64,000 bases of DNA from Salegentibacter sp. (GTDB taxonomy: Bacteria; Bacteroidota; Bacteroidia; Flavobacteriales; Flavobacteriaceae): contig CP051246.1 of the NCBI GenBank assembly GCA_017795085.1, positions 4,032,514 through 4,096,513 on the forward strand, given 5' to 3'. The notes beneath the pieces are model-generated. The model was given only the letters and a program-made list of their open reading frames with translations, had not been told where the DNA came from and made no database searches. The position numbers and the translations under genes are program-made. This document shows positions 34,237 through 43,428 of the stretch, in pieces (position 1 is the stretch's first letter; every line of letters begins with the position of its first letter).

Positions 34237-37185
34237 TTAGCCTTCATTTTCAATGGCATCATATAACACCTGCTGAATATTTGTACGGGTATTTAAACTG
34301 TAAAGGCGTGTGTTTTCACGAGTAGGGGTTACACGATTAGATAGAAAAAGATAGAGCAAATCTTTTTCGGGATCCATCCAAACCATAATTCCGGTAAACC
34401 CGGTATGTCCAAAACTGGTTTTGCTCGCGTCTTTTGCCGTATTGCTACTTTCGCCTTTATACTCCAGGTAAGGTTTATCAAAACCTAGGGCGCGGTGATT
34501 ATCGTTTTCCGGAAATTGGGTTTTTGTAAATTCTTTTAAGGTTTCTTCCTCAATATAGCGTTTCCCACCGTATTCGCCCATATTTAAATACATTTGAAGC
34601 AACTTGGCTAAATCGGCTGCATTCCCGAAAAGCCCTGCATGACCCGAAATGCCGCCCAGCATAATTGCACCTTCATCGTGTACGCGGCCGTGAATAGGTT
34701 TTCTTCTAAATAAATAATCGTGCTCTGTGGGCACGATTTTATTTTTAGGATATTTTTTAAAAGGATTAAAAGTAAGCGAACTTGCCCCGAGCGATTTATA
34801 GAAACTTTCGTCCAAAAATGTTGAAAAATCGGTGTTTATTTGACTTTCAACTACCCGCGGGGCGAGGATGAAAAAGAAGTCGGAATATTTATATTCTTTC
34901 TTTTCTTCCAAAGGTGATTTCCTGATTTTTTTTACAATCTTATCGGGATAGTTGCGGTGCAAATACATGTTTTCTGAAATTTTTATCGGAAAACGCCTGG
35001 AAGAATCAGGTTTGATGGTAAACCATTTGTAGCTACCATTTTTTCGACGGGTGTCCCGCCAAAATGGTATCCAGGGCTTTAATCTTCCCTGATGGGTCAA
35101 AATATCATATAGCGGAATATCTTTTTTGTTTGACCTGCGGAAAGAAGGTAAATAATTAGCCAAAGTATGGTTTACATTGAATTTTTCCTGGTCGTGCAAT
35201 TTCATTAAAGCTGCCATAGATGCTGAAATTTTAGTAACCGAAGCCAAATCATACACATCGGTTTTTTTAACTTTCAGGGTATCACTATAAGAATGGAGGC
35301 CGTAAGCTTTATGCATTACCACTTTCCCGTTTCGCGCCACTAAAATTTGCCCACCGGGAATTGCTTTGGCGTCCATGGCTTCCTGCATTAAGGAATCTAC
35401 TCCGCCAAAAAGCGTATCTGAATTCATTCCCGCGTCTTCAGGCACGGTAAACTTAAACCGAAGTCCGCTTTCGGTATCCAAACCATCGCCCGATTTAAAT
35501 TTTTCACTAATACTTACTGGTAATCTTCCCGAAGCGCCAACCCCGCCAAATATTAATTGTGCTGCGAGGTCTTGGGTAATTTCATTATCTTGATAGGTTA
35601 AAATTAAACCGGGAGCATTTTCAATACCGTCAAGTTTATCCAACGAATACGGGTTTTTAAAATAAGCGATAATCGTATTTTCTTCTTTAGAAATATATTG
35701 AAGCAATTCCTGACCTTTCTCTGAAAGTTTCATAGTATTTAGCGGAAAACGGCTGTTGTCGTGTACACCGGCAATCACCAAATCATAATCATTAAGCTTT
35801 GCTTTTACTTCTTGAATTTTGGCTGGATTTTCATCATTTTTTATTAGAAAATGATTGACTTTTGAATACAAACCTAAAGTTTCCTGGAATTTGGTTTTCC
35901 TGTTGGCACCAAAAGAAACCGAGGCGATTTTTAAATCTTTCAGTTCTTTAACCGGTAACAAATTATTTTCATTCTTTAGTACAGTAAGGGAGGCCTCTAT
36001 CAGTTTTCGGTTTAGCCATTTTGCTTTCGGGGTGTTTATTTCTTTATCGATATCTTCAATTTCGGTGGGTTTATAATTATTTAGGCCCACCCATTGTTTT
36101 ACCGCTAGAATTTTACGAACACGTTGATCTATTTCTGCCTGGGTAATTAAACCCAGATTTACCGCTTTTTGAATTTCATCAATAGCTTTTGGAACATCTT
36201 CAGTAAATTCTAACAAATCATTTCCGGCTAAAATGGCATCTTTATCTACTACTCCGGGATTATTGCCTTGAGTTACCCCTTTCATATTCATTGCATCGGT
36301 AACAATGAGACCTTTAAAACCAAGTCGTTCTTTTAAAATTCCAGTAATGATGGGCTTAGATAGGGTAGAAGGGCCAGCCGCAGAATCGAGGGCGGGAATA
36401 TTAAGATGCGCTACCATTACCCCGCTAATTCCGGCATTTATTAACTCTTTAAACGGGTACATTTCCAGTGAATCCAAGCGTTTAAAAGGATGATTGATTT
36501 GTGGAAGTGCATAATGAGAATCGGTATCGGTATCGCCGTGGCCGGGAAAATGTTTTGCTGTAGTTAGCAAATCGGCATCTTGCATGCCACGCATATAGGC
36601 AATTCCTTTTCTGCATACATTTTCTTTGTCTTCTCCAAAAGAACGGAAATTAATAACAGGATTATTGGGATTGTTATTTACATCTACTACTGGTGCAAAA
36701 TTACCGTGTAGTCCGCTTCGCTTGATTTGGCGAGCAACTTCCTGTCCCATTTCATAAATCAAGCTGTCTTTTTGAATGGCGCCTAAAGCCATTTGGAAGG
36801 GATAACTAATGGTGTTGTCCAGGCGCATCCCAAGGCCCCATTCTGCATCAATAGCACCAAGCAGCGGGACATCAGCAGCAAATTGATAATCGTTCATTAG
36901 CGTAGCTTGCTTTTCTGCAGTTCCCTGAAAAAATATAAGTCCGCCAATTTTGTATTTCTCAATCAGTGCCAGGATTTCTTCTTTGTGCCCACGGTCGCGA
37001 TTGGAATAAGCTGCCACCATAATAAGCTGGGCAATACGCTCTTTGGGCGTGAGTTTTTGCATGATGGAATCTACCCACTTGCTGTTTTGATATTCCAAAA
37101 ACGGCGGATTTTCAGTTTGAGCCTGCATATTGGCCTGAAAAAGAATGATAGCCAGTAGTGAGAGAAGTGTAAGTCTTATTTTCAT
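34237..37185 (-). CDS. NagZ-type GH3 beta-N-acetylglucosaminidase fused to a serine hydrolase
   Basis: The 982-residue protein has a signal peptide (ends near MQAQ, residue 23), a GH3 barrel and a C-terminal beta-lactamase-like domain. NagZ features are KHFPGHGDTDTDSH with the Asp222/His224 catalytic dyad and the nucleophile Asp297 in IVTDAMNM. A GH3 C-terminal domain covers about 385 to 560. The second enzyme starts near residue 590 with the SxxK motif Ser649-Val-Thr-Lys652 and resembles penicillin-binding class C enzymes or esterases. The first part would remove GlcNAc from GlcNAc-MurNAc fragments; the second could trim peptides or esters. Such fusions are known in Bacteroidota. It is convergent with the C40 gene. 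Confidence 0.9.
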   Translation of the reverse strand: MKIRLTLLSLLAIILFQANMQAQTENPPFLEYQNSKWVDSIMQKLTPKERIAQLIMVAAYSNRDRGHKEEILALIEKYKIGGLIFFQGTAEKQATLMNDYQFAADVPLLGAIDAEWGLGMRLDNTISYPFQMALGAIQKDSLIYEMGQEVARQIKRSGLHGNFAPVVDVNNNPNNPVINFRSFGEDKENVCRKGIAYMRGMQDADLLTTAKHFPGHGDTDTDSHYALPQINHPFKRLDSLEMYPFKELINAGISGVMVAHLNIPALDSAAGPSTLSKPIITGILKERLGFKGLIVTDAMNMKGVTQGNNPGVVDKDAILAGNDLLEFTEDVPKAIDEIQKAVNLGLITQAEIDQRVRKILAVKQWVGLNNYKPTEIEDIDKEINTPKAKWLNRKLIEASLTVLKNENNLLPVKELKDLKIASVSFGANRKTKFQETLGLYSKVNHFLIKNDENPAKIQEVKAKLNDYDLVIAGVHDNSRFPLNTMKLSEKGQELLQYISKEENTIIAYFKNPYSLDKLDGIENAPGLILTYQDNEITQDLAAQLIFGGVGASGRLPVSISEKFKSGDGLDTESGLRFKFTVPEDAGMNSDTLFGGVDSLMQEAMDAKAIPGGQILVARNGKVVMHKAYGLHSYSDTLKVKKTDVYDLASVTKISASMAALMKLHDQEKFNVNHTLANYLPSFRRSNKKDIPLYDILTHQGRLKPWIPFWRDTRRKNGSYKWFTIKPDSSRRFPIKISENMYLHRNYPDKIVKKIRKSPLEEKKEYKYSDFFFILAPRVVESQINTDFSTFLDESFYKSLGASSLTFNPFKKYPKNKIVPTEHDYLFRRKPIHGRVHDEGAIMLGGISGHAGLFGNAADLAKLLQMYLNMGEYGGKRYIEEETLKEFTKTQFPENDNHRALGFDKPYLEYKGESSNTAKDASKTSFGHTGFTGIMVWMDPEKDLLYLFLSNRVTPTRENTRLYSLNTRTNIQQVLYDAIENEG

Positions 37186-37236
37186 CTGTTTATATTTCGT
37201 TTTTTGTCATATCCTTGTTTATTAAAAAGCAGTTTT

Positions 37237-37300
37237 AACGCTAAGAAAGTTAAATTTTCATCTACATGCTCTATGGCAATACTCCTGTGTGCTTAGCGTT
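37237..37300. repeat. Inverted repeat upstream of the GH3 gene
   Basis: AACGCTAAG at 37237-37245 and CTTAGCGTT at 37292-37300 form 9-bp perfect arms 46 bases apart. Its wording resembles short intergenic repeats common in flavobacteria. It lies between the GH3 start and the IS110 element. Confidence 0.35.
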
Positions 37301-37329
37301 TGTTGTCAGTTTCATCTTCGGGGTTTCCA

Positions 37330-38700
37330 TATCTTAACTATGGATATTTCAACCTCCAGTAAAAATCGACCTTTTTTAAGCTGCTGTTGTTTCTTTGACA
37401 GCTACTTCCACTCCTAATTCCCGGAGCATCTTTAGATGTCGTTTTATTTTGTGGTCTTTATTCCTGTTCTCTAAAAATTCATATCCAAGTTCCTTATAGG
37501 GTGTCTTGTCCTTTAATATGAAGTAGGCAGCTATCAGGATCTTATGTCCTACTGCGATCAATGCTCTTTTCTTGCCTCTTCTTACTACCAAACTATCATA
37601 TTTACCCCTGAGGTATGTTCCCTTGGTCCTTGTCGCCGCCCAGGCACACTGCACCAAAAGCGTTTTCAAATATTTGTCTCCGTGGGTGGTTCTACTGCTT
37701 TTTTTTACCTGCACTCTCATTACTACCCGGACTCATTCCAGCCCAGGAGGCCAAGTGTTGTTCATTAGGGAACTGCTCCATATGGGTGCCTATTTCCGCA
37801 ATAATATATTGGGCAGCCTCTTTTCCAACTCCCGGAATGCTTTCCAGTAGTTCCGCGTCCAATACCAGTTCATGGGCCTTTAATTGTGCTTCCAGCTGCC
37901 GGTCAAGTTTCTCTATGGTCTTCTCCTTCTCCAGGATGCTCTCCTTGATTGTTTTCAACATAAAACGATGGTGATCAGTCAGATTTCCCTTCAGGGAAGC
38001 GGCCAGATCCTCCACACTGCTTTGCATCTTACCGTGACGGAATTTCAAAAGTTCAGCGATATCCTCTTCTCCGGCTATCATCGCATCGATGATTTTGGTA
38101 GCACTCGCCCCACTCAGATTGCTTACCACGCTGGAGAGTTTGATGTTGGCATCTTCCAGTATTTTATGCAACCTGTTTTTTTCCGAGCTTATTTGCTGGA
38201 CGATCTTACGCTTGTAGCGGGTAAGGTCCCTGAGTTCCCGAATCTCTTTGGGAGGGATAAAACTGCCCTTGAGCAATCCGCTAAGCAAAAGCTTTGCTAT
38301 CCATCTGCTATCTTTCTTGTCCGTTTTCCGGCCCGGTACATTTTTGATATGGCGAGCATTTACTAAAAGAATCTCCACATGATCCTCCAGTATGTTGTAA
38401 ATGGGCTTCCAGTAGACCCCGGTGCTTTCCATAGCCACGTGGGTGATCTGATTTTCTAATAGCCAATCACGCAAGGCTTCAATGGAGGCCGTAAATCCAT
38501 CAAAGGACCTGGTTTGCTCTTTTATGCCAGTGCCCTTTATCGTAGCCACGATAAGGCTCTTATGCACGTCTATCCCGCAACCTCTTTCCACAAGCTGCGC
38601 AAACTCTACTGTGTTTCGATCTGTTGTTTCCATCTGAAGTGTTTTTAGCTCTAATTTACGATTTCGGCGCCAATAATCATCCCCCTGTGTGACGCCCTGC
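37330..38700 (-). mobile_element. IS110-family insertion sequence (approximate limits)
   Basis: The transposase reading frame at 37376-38633 defines the element. IS110 elements lack ordinary terminal inverted repeats, so the ends given are estimates including short non-coding flanks. It sits between the GH3 and nagX genes, all three on the minus strand. Non-coding flanks of this family encode the bridge RNA that guides insertion; I could not delimit one here. Confidence 0.6.
37376..38633 (-). pseudogene. IS110 transposase, frameshifted in an A8 run
   Basis: The frame from 38633 gives 313 residues with the DEDD domain (GIDVHKSLIVATI, AMESTGVYW, TDKKDSRWIAKLL) and the Transposase_20 domain (LESIPGVGKEAAQYIIAEIG, SWAGMSPGSNESAGKKK), then stops. 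The remaining C-terminus (SSRTTHGDKYLKTLLVQCAW to the end) is in another frame down to 37376. The break lies at a run of eight A on the minus strand (37699-37706). Seven A would restore one continuous frame of about 415 codons, so one extra A has been inserted or miscalled. Programmed frameshifting is not usual in IS110. Confidence 0.85.
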
Positions 38701-38804
38701 CGTCATGGATGTTTCATCTATTCAATAATTAATAAACCTTGATTTTTTATTAAATACCCAACTTGTCCTGTCCCGATGAAATATCGGAATCGTGGATTAT
38801 GGGT

Positions 38805-39947
38805 TTATACCTTAATATATATCCGTTTTTTATCGAGCCAGTAACCCAGCAGCCACATCAATACCATATAGCTAATGGCAAAAGCCAGTGACGCATTATA
38901 GTTGCTAAGCCAGCTAAGGTAGAATTTTTCAAATAACCAGGGTTTCATTGCCCGGCCTTCAATATAAATTATATTCATTAGCATTACAATCAGTCCCGAC
39001 ATTACGAAGATAAACAATGGGTTTTTACCAAAGGCTTCAAAAAAGTATGTCCAGCCTTTCATTTTCCAAACTTCAATTATCAGGATCAATACGGAAAGTA
39101 ATAATAAGGTCCAGCCGGTACTGTATAGTACAAAACTGCTGGTCCAGATACCTTTGTTAATAGGAAACCAAATATCCCAAATTAGTGCGATAATTAAAAA
39201 AACTACAGAAGCAGCAGCCAGTTTCCATACCGTTTTCAGGGTATTACCCGATTTTTGAATAAAAACCCCGGCTGTATAGCCAAAAATCACGTTGACAATT
39301 GCCGGTAAGGTACTCAGAAAACCTTCGGGGTCAAAGGCCATGCCAAAGCCTTTCCATAAGTTTTCCTGGGGAAGTAATAAGCGGTCAAACTTTAATGCCG
39401 CGTTATTTTCCAGGGAATAAGGAGCAGGATGGTTTCCGAAGAAATATAGCATTGCCCAGTACCCCAGGAGAATTAAAACTGCAATTATCAGTGATTTTTT
39501 CAATTTAAAATAATGGATAATTAATGAGGCGAAAAGATAACATAGGGCAATGCGTTGTAAGACGCCCATTATTCGCATTTGGCTAAGGTCTTTAAAAGCC
39601 AACTCCCCAGCTTCTCGATAAACAAAGGGAAAAGCCGATAAAAACAAACCGATTAGAAAAATAAGCACCGAGCGTTTAAAAACCTTTTTCAGAAAAAGCT
39701 GTGCTGAAGCGGTTTCGTATTTTCTTAAACTAAAACTCATGGCATTTCCTATTACAAACAAAAAAGCCGGAAAAACCAAATCGGTAGGTGTGAAACCGTG
39801 CCAGGCAGCATGTTTAAAAGGCGCATAAATATAAGACCAGCTTCCCGGGGTATTTACCAAAATCATTAGGGCAATAGTCATCCCGCGCAAAATATCTAAA
39901 GCAAAATAACGCTGATGTGGTTTGGAAGCTAAATTTTGATTACTCAT
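38805..39947 (-). CDS. NagX/DUF5009 membrane protein (HGSNAT-like acyltransferase family)
   Basis: The 380-residue protein has about ten hydrophobic segments and the COG4299 opening YFALDILRGMTIALMILVNTPGSW followed by HAAWHGFTPTDLVFPAFLFVIGNAMSFSL. Relatives are heparan-alpha-glucosaminide N-acetyltransferase (which acetylates terminal glucosamine across a membrane) and NagX of Shewanella-type GlcNAc operons. It may transport or acetylate an amino sugar. The conserved His-Gly-Phe-Thr loop is present. It is divergent from the ROK gene and belongs functionally to the amino-sugar locus. Confidence 0.83.
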   Translation of the reverse strand: MSNQNLASKPHQRYFALDILRGMTIALMILVNTPGSWSYIYAPFKHAAWHGFTPTDLVFPAFLFVIGNAMSFSLRKYETASAQLFLKKVFKRSVLIFLIGLFLSAFPFVYREAGELAFKDLSQMRIMGVLQRIALCYLFASLIIHYFKLKKSLIIAVLILLGYWAMLYFFGNHPAPYSLENNAALKFDRLLLPQENLWKGFGMAFDPEGFLSTLPAIVNVIFGYTAGVFIQKSGNTLKTVWKLAAASVVFLIIALIWDIWFPINKGIWTSSFVLYSTGWTLLLLSVLILIIEVWKMKGWTYFFEAFGKNPLFIFVMSGLIVMLMNIIYIEGRAMKPWLFEKFYLSWLSNYNASLAFAISYMVLMWLLGYWLDKKRIYIKV

Positions 39948-40173
39948 TAAAGAATTGGTATGGACTGATTGACTTTGTTCTTAAACAATATTAAATTATG
40001 AAGATATAAAAATATAAAATTAATCTAAAAATATAATCTTTTATAAAAAAATAGAAAAAGTATTTTCTAAATTAATTTTTTTCTCTACTTTTAAAATTTA
40101 AATCTAGGCATCTTTTAAAAAAGATTTTATTTTCGGCTTTTAGAGTATAATTTTTAATCAATATCAACTAGTA

Positions 40174-41445
40174 ATGCCAAAATATTTACAGGACTTTTTA
40201 ATAGATGAAGAAAAACTCTCTAAAATTAGCAATGTAGAGCGGAAAAAGTTTCTTCAAAAACTAAAAATAATCAGACATCTGTTTTTAAATGGAGAAACTT
40301 CAAATGCTGAAATTTGCAATCGGTTTAATGTGAGTTTGCCCACTTCAATGTCTCTGCTTAATCAAATGATGGAAGAGGAGATTGTTAGCAAAAAAGGCCG
40401 CGGAAAGTCGGAAGGAGGGAGAAAGCCTGATCTTTATGGTTTACAGGAGCATAGCTTTTTTTTATTAAGTATCCATATTGAACGTTTTAAGATTAAGCTG
40501 GCAATTATTGATAACAATCATAATATTGTTCAGGAAGTAATTCATAATAGTGTAATCTCTCCCCAATCTAATATTGTGGAGATGCTTTACGACTGGTCTC
40601 AAAAGTTAATCGCATCTTCTAAAGTAAGTTGGGAGCTTCTTTTGGGAGTAGGAATTAGTATGCCGGGATTGGTGTCTACCGAAGTGGGAAAAAACTACAC
40701 CTATTATCTTACTGAACAGGAACCCGAATCGCTTAAAGAGCGTTTTGAAAAGAAATTCGGAAAAAGCACGGTAATTCTTAATGATGCCAAAAGTGCCTGT
40801 CTGGCAGAATTTCGTTTTGGATTAGCACGGCAGAAAAAAAATGTGCTTGTTATCTCTATGGACTGGGGGATAGGCCTGGGAATTATTATGGGGGGTAAAA
40901 TGCATTCCGGGGAATCTGGATTTGCCGGTGAGTTTGGCCATATACCTATGGTAGAAGATGGCTTGTTATGCCACTGCGGAAAGCGAGGTTGTTTAGAAAC
41001 CGAAGCTTCAGGTTTGGCCCTGGTACGCAAAGCAAAAGAAGGCCTTCGGGAAGGACAAACTTCAGTATTAAACAAACTTCCAAAGGAAGAACTCGATAAG
41101 CTTGAACCGGATGTAATTATTGAAGCGGCTAATAAGGGAGATCAATTTGCAATAAATGTTCTTTCAGAAATAGGGATGAAACTCGGGAAAGGGATTGCTA
41201 TTCTCATTCAGATTTTTAACCCAGAATTAATAATTCTTGAAGGGAAAATTGCTGAAGCCCAACAATTTATAACTACCCCCATACAGCAGGCTATGAATAC
41301 CTATTGTATGATGCAGTTAAAAGAACGCACAAAAGTAAAATTATCTCATCTTGGTCCCAATTCCAGTTTATTCGGAGGAACCATAGAAGTTATGGAAACA
41401 ATTTTTAAAGACCAGGTAGACCTGGTAAAATCATATATCAGTTAG
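40174..41445 (+). CDS. ROK family transcription regulator (NagC/Mlc-like)
   Basis: The 423-residue protein starts with a winged helix at about residues 20 to 85 (LFLNGETSNAEICNRFNVSLPTSMSLLNQM), followed by the ROK fold. LNDAKSACLAE keeps the Asp region of the sugar site, and CHCGKRGCLETEASG is the ROK zinc motif. The phosphate-binding DxGGT motif of ROK kinases is replaced by SIHIERFK at the expected position, so it is probably a sensor rather than a kinase. It likely binds GlcNAc-6-P or a related sugar phosphate and controls the downstream nagB-type gene and the divergent nagX. The gap upstream is extremely AT-rich. Confidence 0.87.
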   Translation: MPKYLQDFLIDEEKLSKISNVERKKFLQKLKIIRHLFLNGETSNAEICNRFNVSLPTSMSLLNQMMEEEIVSKKGRGKSEGGRKPDLYGLQEHSFFLLSIHIERFKIKLAIIDNNHNIVQEVIHNSVISPQSNIVEMLYDWSQKLIASSKVSWELLLGVGISMPGLVSTEVGKNYTYYLTEQEPESLKERFEKKFGKSTVILNDAKSACLAEFRFGLARQKKNVLVISMDWGIGLGIIMGGKMHSGESGFAGEFGHIPMVEDGLLCHCGKRGCLETEASGLALVRKAKEGLREGQTSVLNKLPKEELDKLEPDVIIEAANKGDQFAINVLSEIGMKLGKGIAILIQIFNPELIILEGKIAEAQQFITTPIQQAMNTYCMMQLKERTKVKLSHLGPNSSLFGGTIEVMETIFKDQVDLVKSYIS

Positions 41446-41466
41446 AAAAATAAAGCATAAGTAATT

Positions 41467-43392
41467 ATGGCCAGATTAAACCTTTTGGAAGAAACCCGTT
41501 TTGAGAAACTACCTGTAAGGGTATACGACGATGAATATATTGCTTCTAAAAAAGTAGCGAAAAAAATTGCAGGCATTATTGAAGCAAAGTGGAAAAAAGG
41601 AGAACAAGCAGTTCTAGGCCTTGCCACCGGGGCAACTCCAGTAAAAGTTTACGAAGAATTGGTTCGTTTACATAAGGAAGAAAACCTGAGTTTTAAAAAT
41701 GTAATTACTTTTAATCTGGACGAATATTACCCCATGCAGCCGGATGCGAGGCAGAGCTATGTGAAGTTTATGGATGAAAACCTTTTTAATCATATTGATA
41801 TAAAAAGGGAAAATATTCATATTCCAGACGGTACTTTGGAAAAAGAAGCTATTGCCGATTATTGTCTTGCTTACGAAAACAAAATTGAAGAAGTTGGCGG
41901 ACTTGACCTACAGGTGCTTGGGATTGGTAGAACGGGGCATATTGGATTTAATGAGCCGGGTTCTGCGCCAAACTCCGGGACACGCCTGGTTACTTTAGAC
42001 GATTTAACCCGTCGTGATGCTTCCCGTGATTTTGGAGGTAAGGAAAATGTGCCTACCAAAGCCATTACTATGGGAATTGGCACCATTTTTAAGGCCCGTG
42101 AAATTATACTTATGGCCTGGAGCCGAAAAAAGGCTCCTATAGTTAAGAAAGCGGTAGAAGGAGAAATTTCAGGAAATGTTCCTGCCACGTATCTGCAGCT
42201 TTCAGAAAATGTGGAGTTTGTTTTAGATGAAGATGCTGCTTCTGAACTTACCCGTTTTAATACACCCTGGCTCGTAAAGGATTGTGTTTGGAACAAGGAA
42301 TTGATTAAAAAAGCGGTAATTTGGCTTTCTGCGGAAGTAAAAAAACCTATTTTAAAACTTACCGACGAAGATTATAATACCAACGGGATGGCACAGTTGG
42401 CTACCGATTATGGACCGGCTTATAATATTAATATCGATGTTTTTAATCAATTACAACACAGTATAACCGGCTGGCCGGGCGGAAAACCCAAAGCTGATGA
42501 TACCCAACGTCCGGAAAGAAAAGATCCGCCACAAAAAAGCTCGTTAATTTTCTCTCCCCATCCCGATGATGATGTAATTTCTATGGGAGGAACTTTTATA
42601 CGCCTGGTAGATCAGGGGCATGATGTTCACGTGGCCTATCAAACTTCAGGTAATACCGCAGTTTGGGATACCGATGTACTGCGTTATGTGGAATTCGCCA
42701 TCGATTTTAATCGAAGTAGGGGTGAAGACGTGACCAAGCTGGAAACTACTTATAATAAAATGAGAGAGTTTATTCAGAAAAAACAACCCAATGAAATAGA
42801 CCTTCAGGAGATAATGGATGTAAAAGCATTTATCAGAAAATCTGAAGCGATTGCGGGAGCGCGTTATGCCGGCTTGGAAGATTCCAATATTCACTTTATG
42901 GCCCTTCCATTCTACGAAACGGGAAAACGTGTTAAAAGTCCGGTTACTGAAAGAGATGTGGAGTTGACTATGGAATTATTGCAAAAAGTAAAGCCTCACC
43001 AGGTTTTTGCCGCCGGCGATTTTGCCGATCCGCACGGAACGCATATCGTATGTTTCCGAATAATTTTGGAAGCATTGACCCGTCTTCGAAAAACCGAAGC
43101 TTGGACTAAAGATTGTTGGTTGTGGATGTACCGGGGCGCCTGGCAGGAATTTCAAGTACACGAGATTGAAATGGCCGTACCACTTTCACCCCAGGAGGTT
43201 GAACGCAAGCGAAAGGCTATTTTCCAGCACCAGTCACAAAAAGACCGTCCGGTTTTTCCCGGAGATGACGAAAGGGAGTTTTGGGTACGTGCAGAGGAGC
43301 GAAACCGTGAAACCGCTGAAATTTATGATAAATTAGGACTTGCAAATTACGAAGCCATGGAAGCTTTTGTACGTTGGAAGTTTGAGAATTAA
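41467..43392 (+). CDS. nagB: Glucosamine-6-phosphate deaminase fused to a PIG-L/LmbE deacetylase-like domain
   Basis: The 641-residue protein carries a NagB domain at about residues 15 to 270 (LGLATGATPVKVYEELV, FNLDEYYPM with Asp85-Glu86, LGIGRTGHIGFNEPGS with His158). A second domain from about residue 355 has the LmbE zinc motif HPDDD (365-369) and FADPHGTHI. NagB turns glucosamine-6-P into fructose-6-P and ammonia. The PIG-L domain has the residues of GlcNAc-type deacetylases and could remove the acetyl group beforehand, taking the place of NagA, which is absent from the window. This coupling is inference. The gene begins 21 bases after the ROK gene. Confidence 0.92.
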   Translation: MARLNLLEETRFEKLPVRVYDDEYIASKKVAKKIAGIIEAKWKKGEQAVLGLATGATPVKVYEELVRLHKEENLSFKNVITFNLDEYYPMQPDARQSYVKFMDENLFNHIDIKRENIHIPDGTLEKEAIADYCLAYENKIEEVGGLDLQVLGIGRTGHIGFNEPGSAPNSGTRLVTLDDLTRRDASRDFGGKENVPTKAITMGIGTIFKAREIILMAWSRKKAPIVKKAVEGEISGNVPATYLQLSENVEFVLDEDAASELTRFNTPWLVKDCVWNKELIKKAVIWLSAEVKKPILKLTDEDYNTNGMAQLATDYGPAYNINIDVFNQLQHSITGWPGGKPKADDTQRPERKDPPQKSSLIFSPHPDDDVISMGGTFIRLVDQGHDVHVAYQTSGNTAVWDTDVLRYVEFAIDFNRSRGEDVTKLETTYNKMREFIQKKQPNEIDLQEIMDVKAFIRKSEAIAGARYAGLEDSNIHFMALPFYETGKRVKSPVTERDVELTMELLQKVKPHQVFAAGDFADPHGTHIVCFRIILEALTRLRKTEAWTKDCWLWMYRGAWQEFQVHEIEMAVPLSPQEVERKRKAIFQHQSQKDRPVFPGDDEREFWVRAEERNRETAEIYDKLGLANYEAMEAFVRWKFEN

Positions 43393-43428
43393 AGTATAGC
43401 TGAATTTGGTTTGATTATATTAAAATAA

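Noticed and set aside
37544..38366. Plus-strand frames of 74 to 160 codons
   Set aside because: They are antisense to the IS110 transposase and show no family features.
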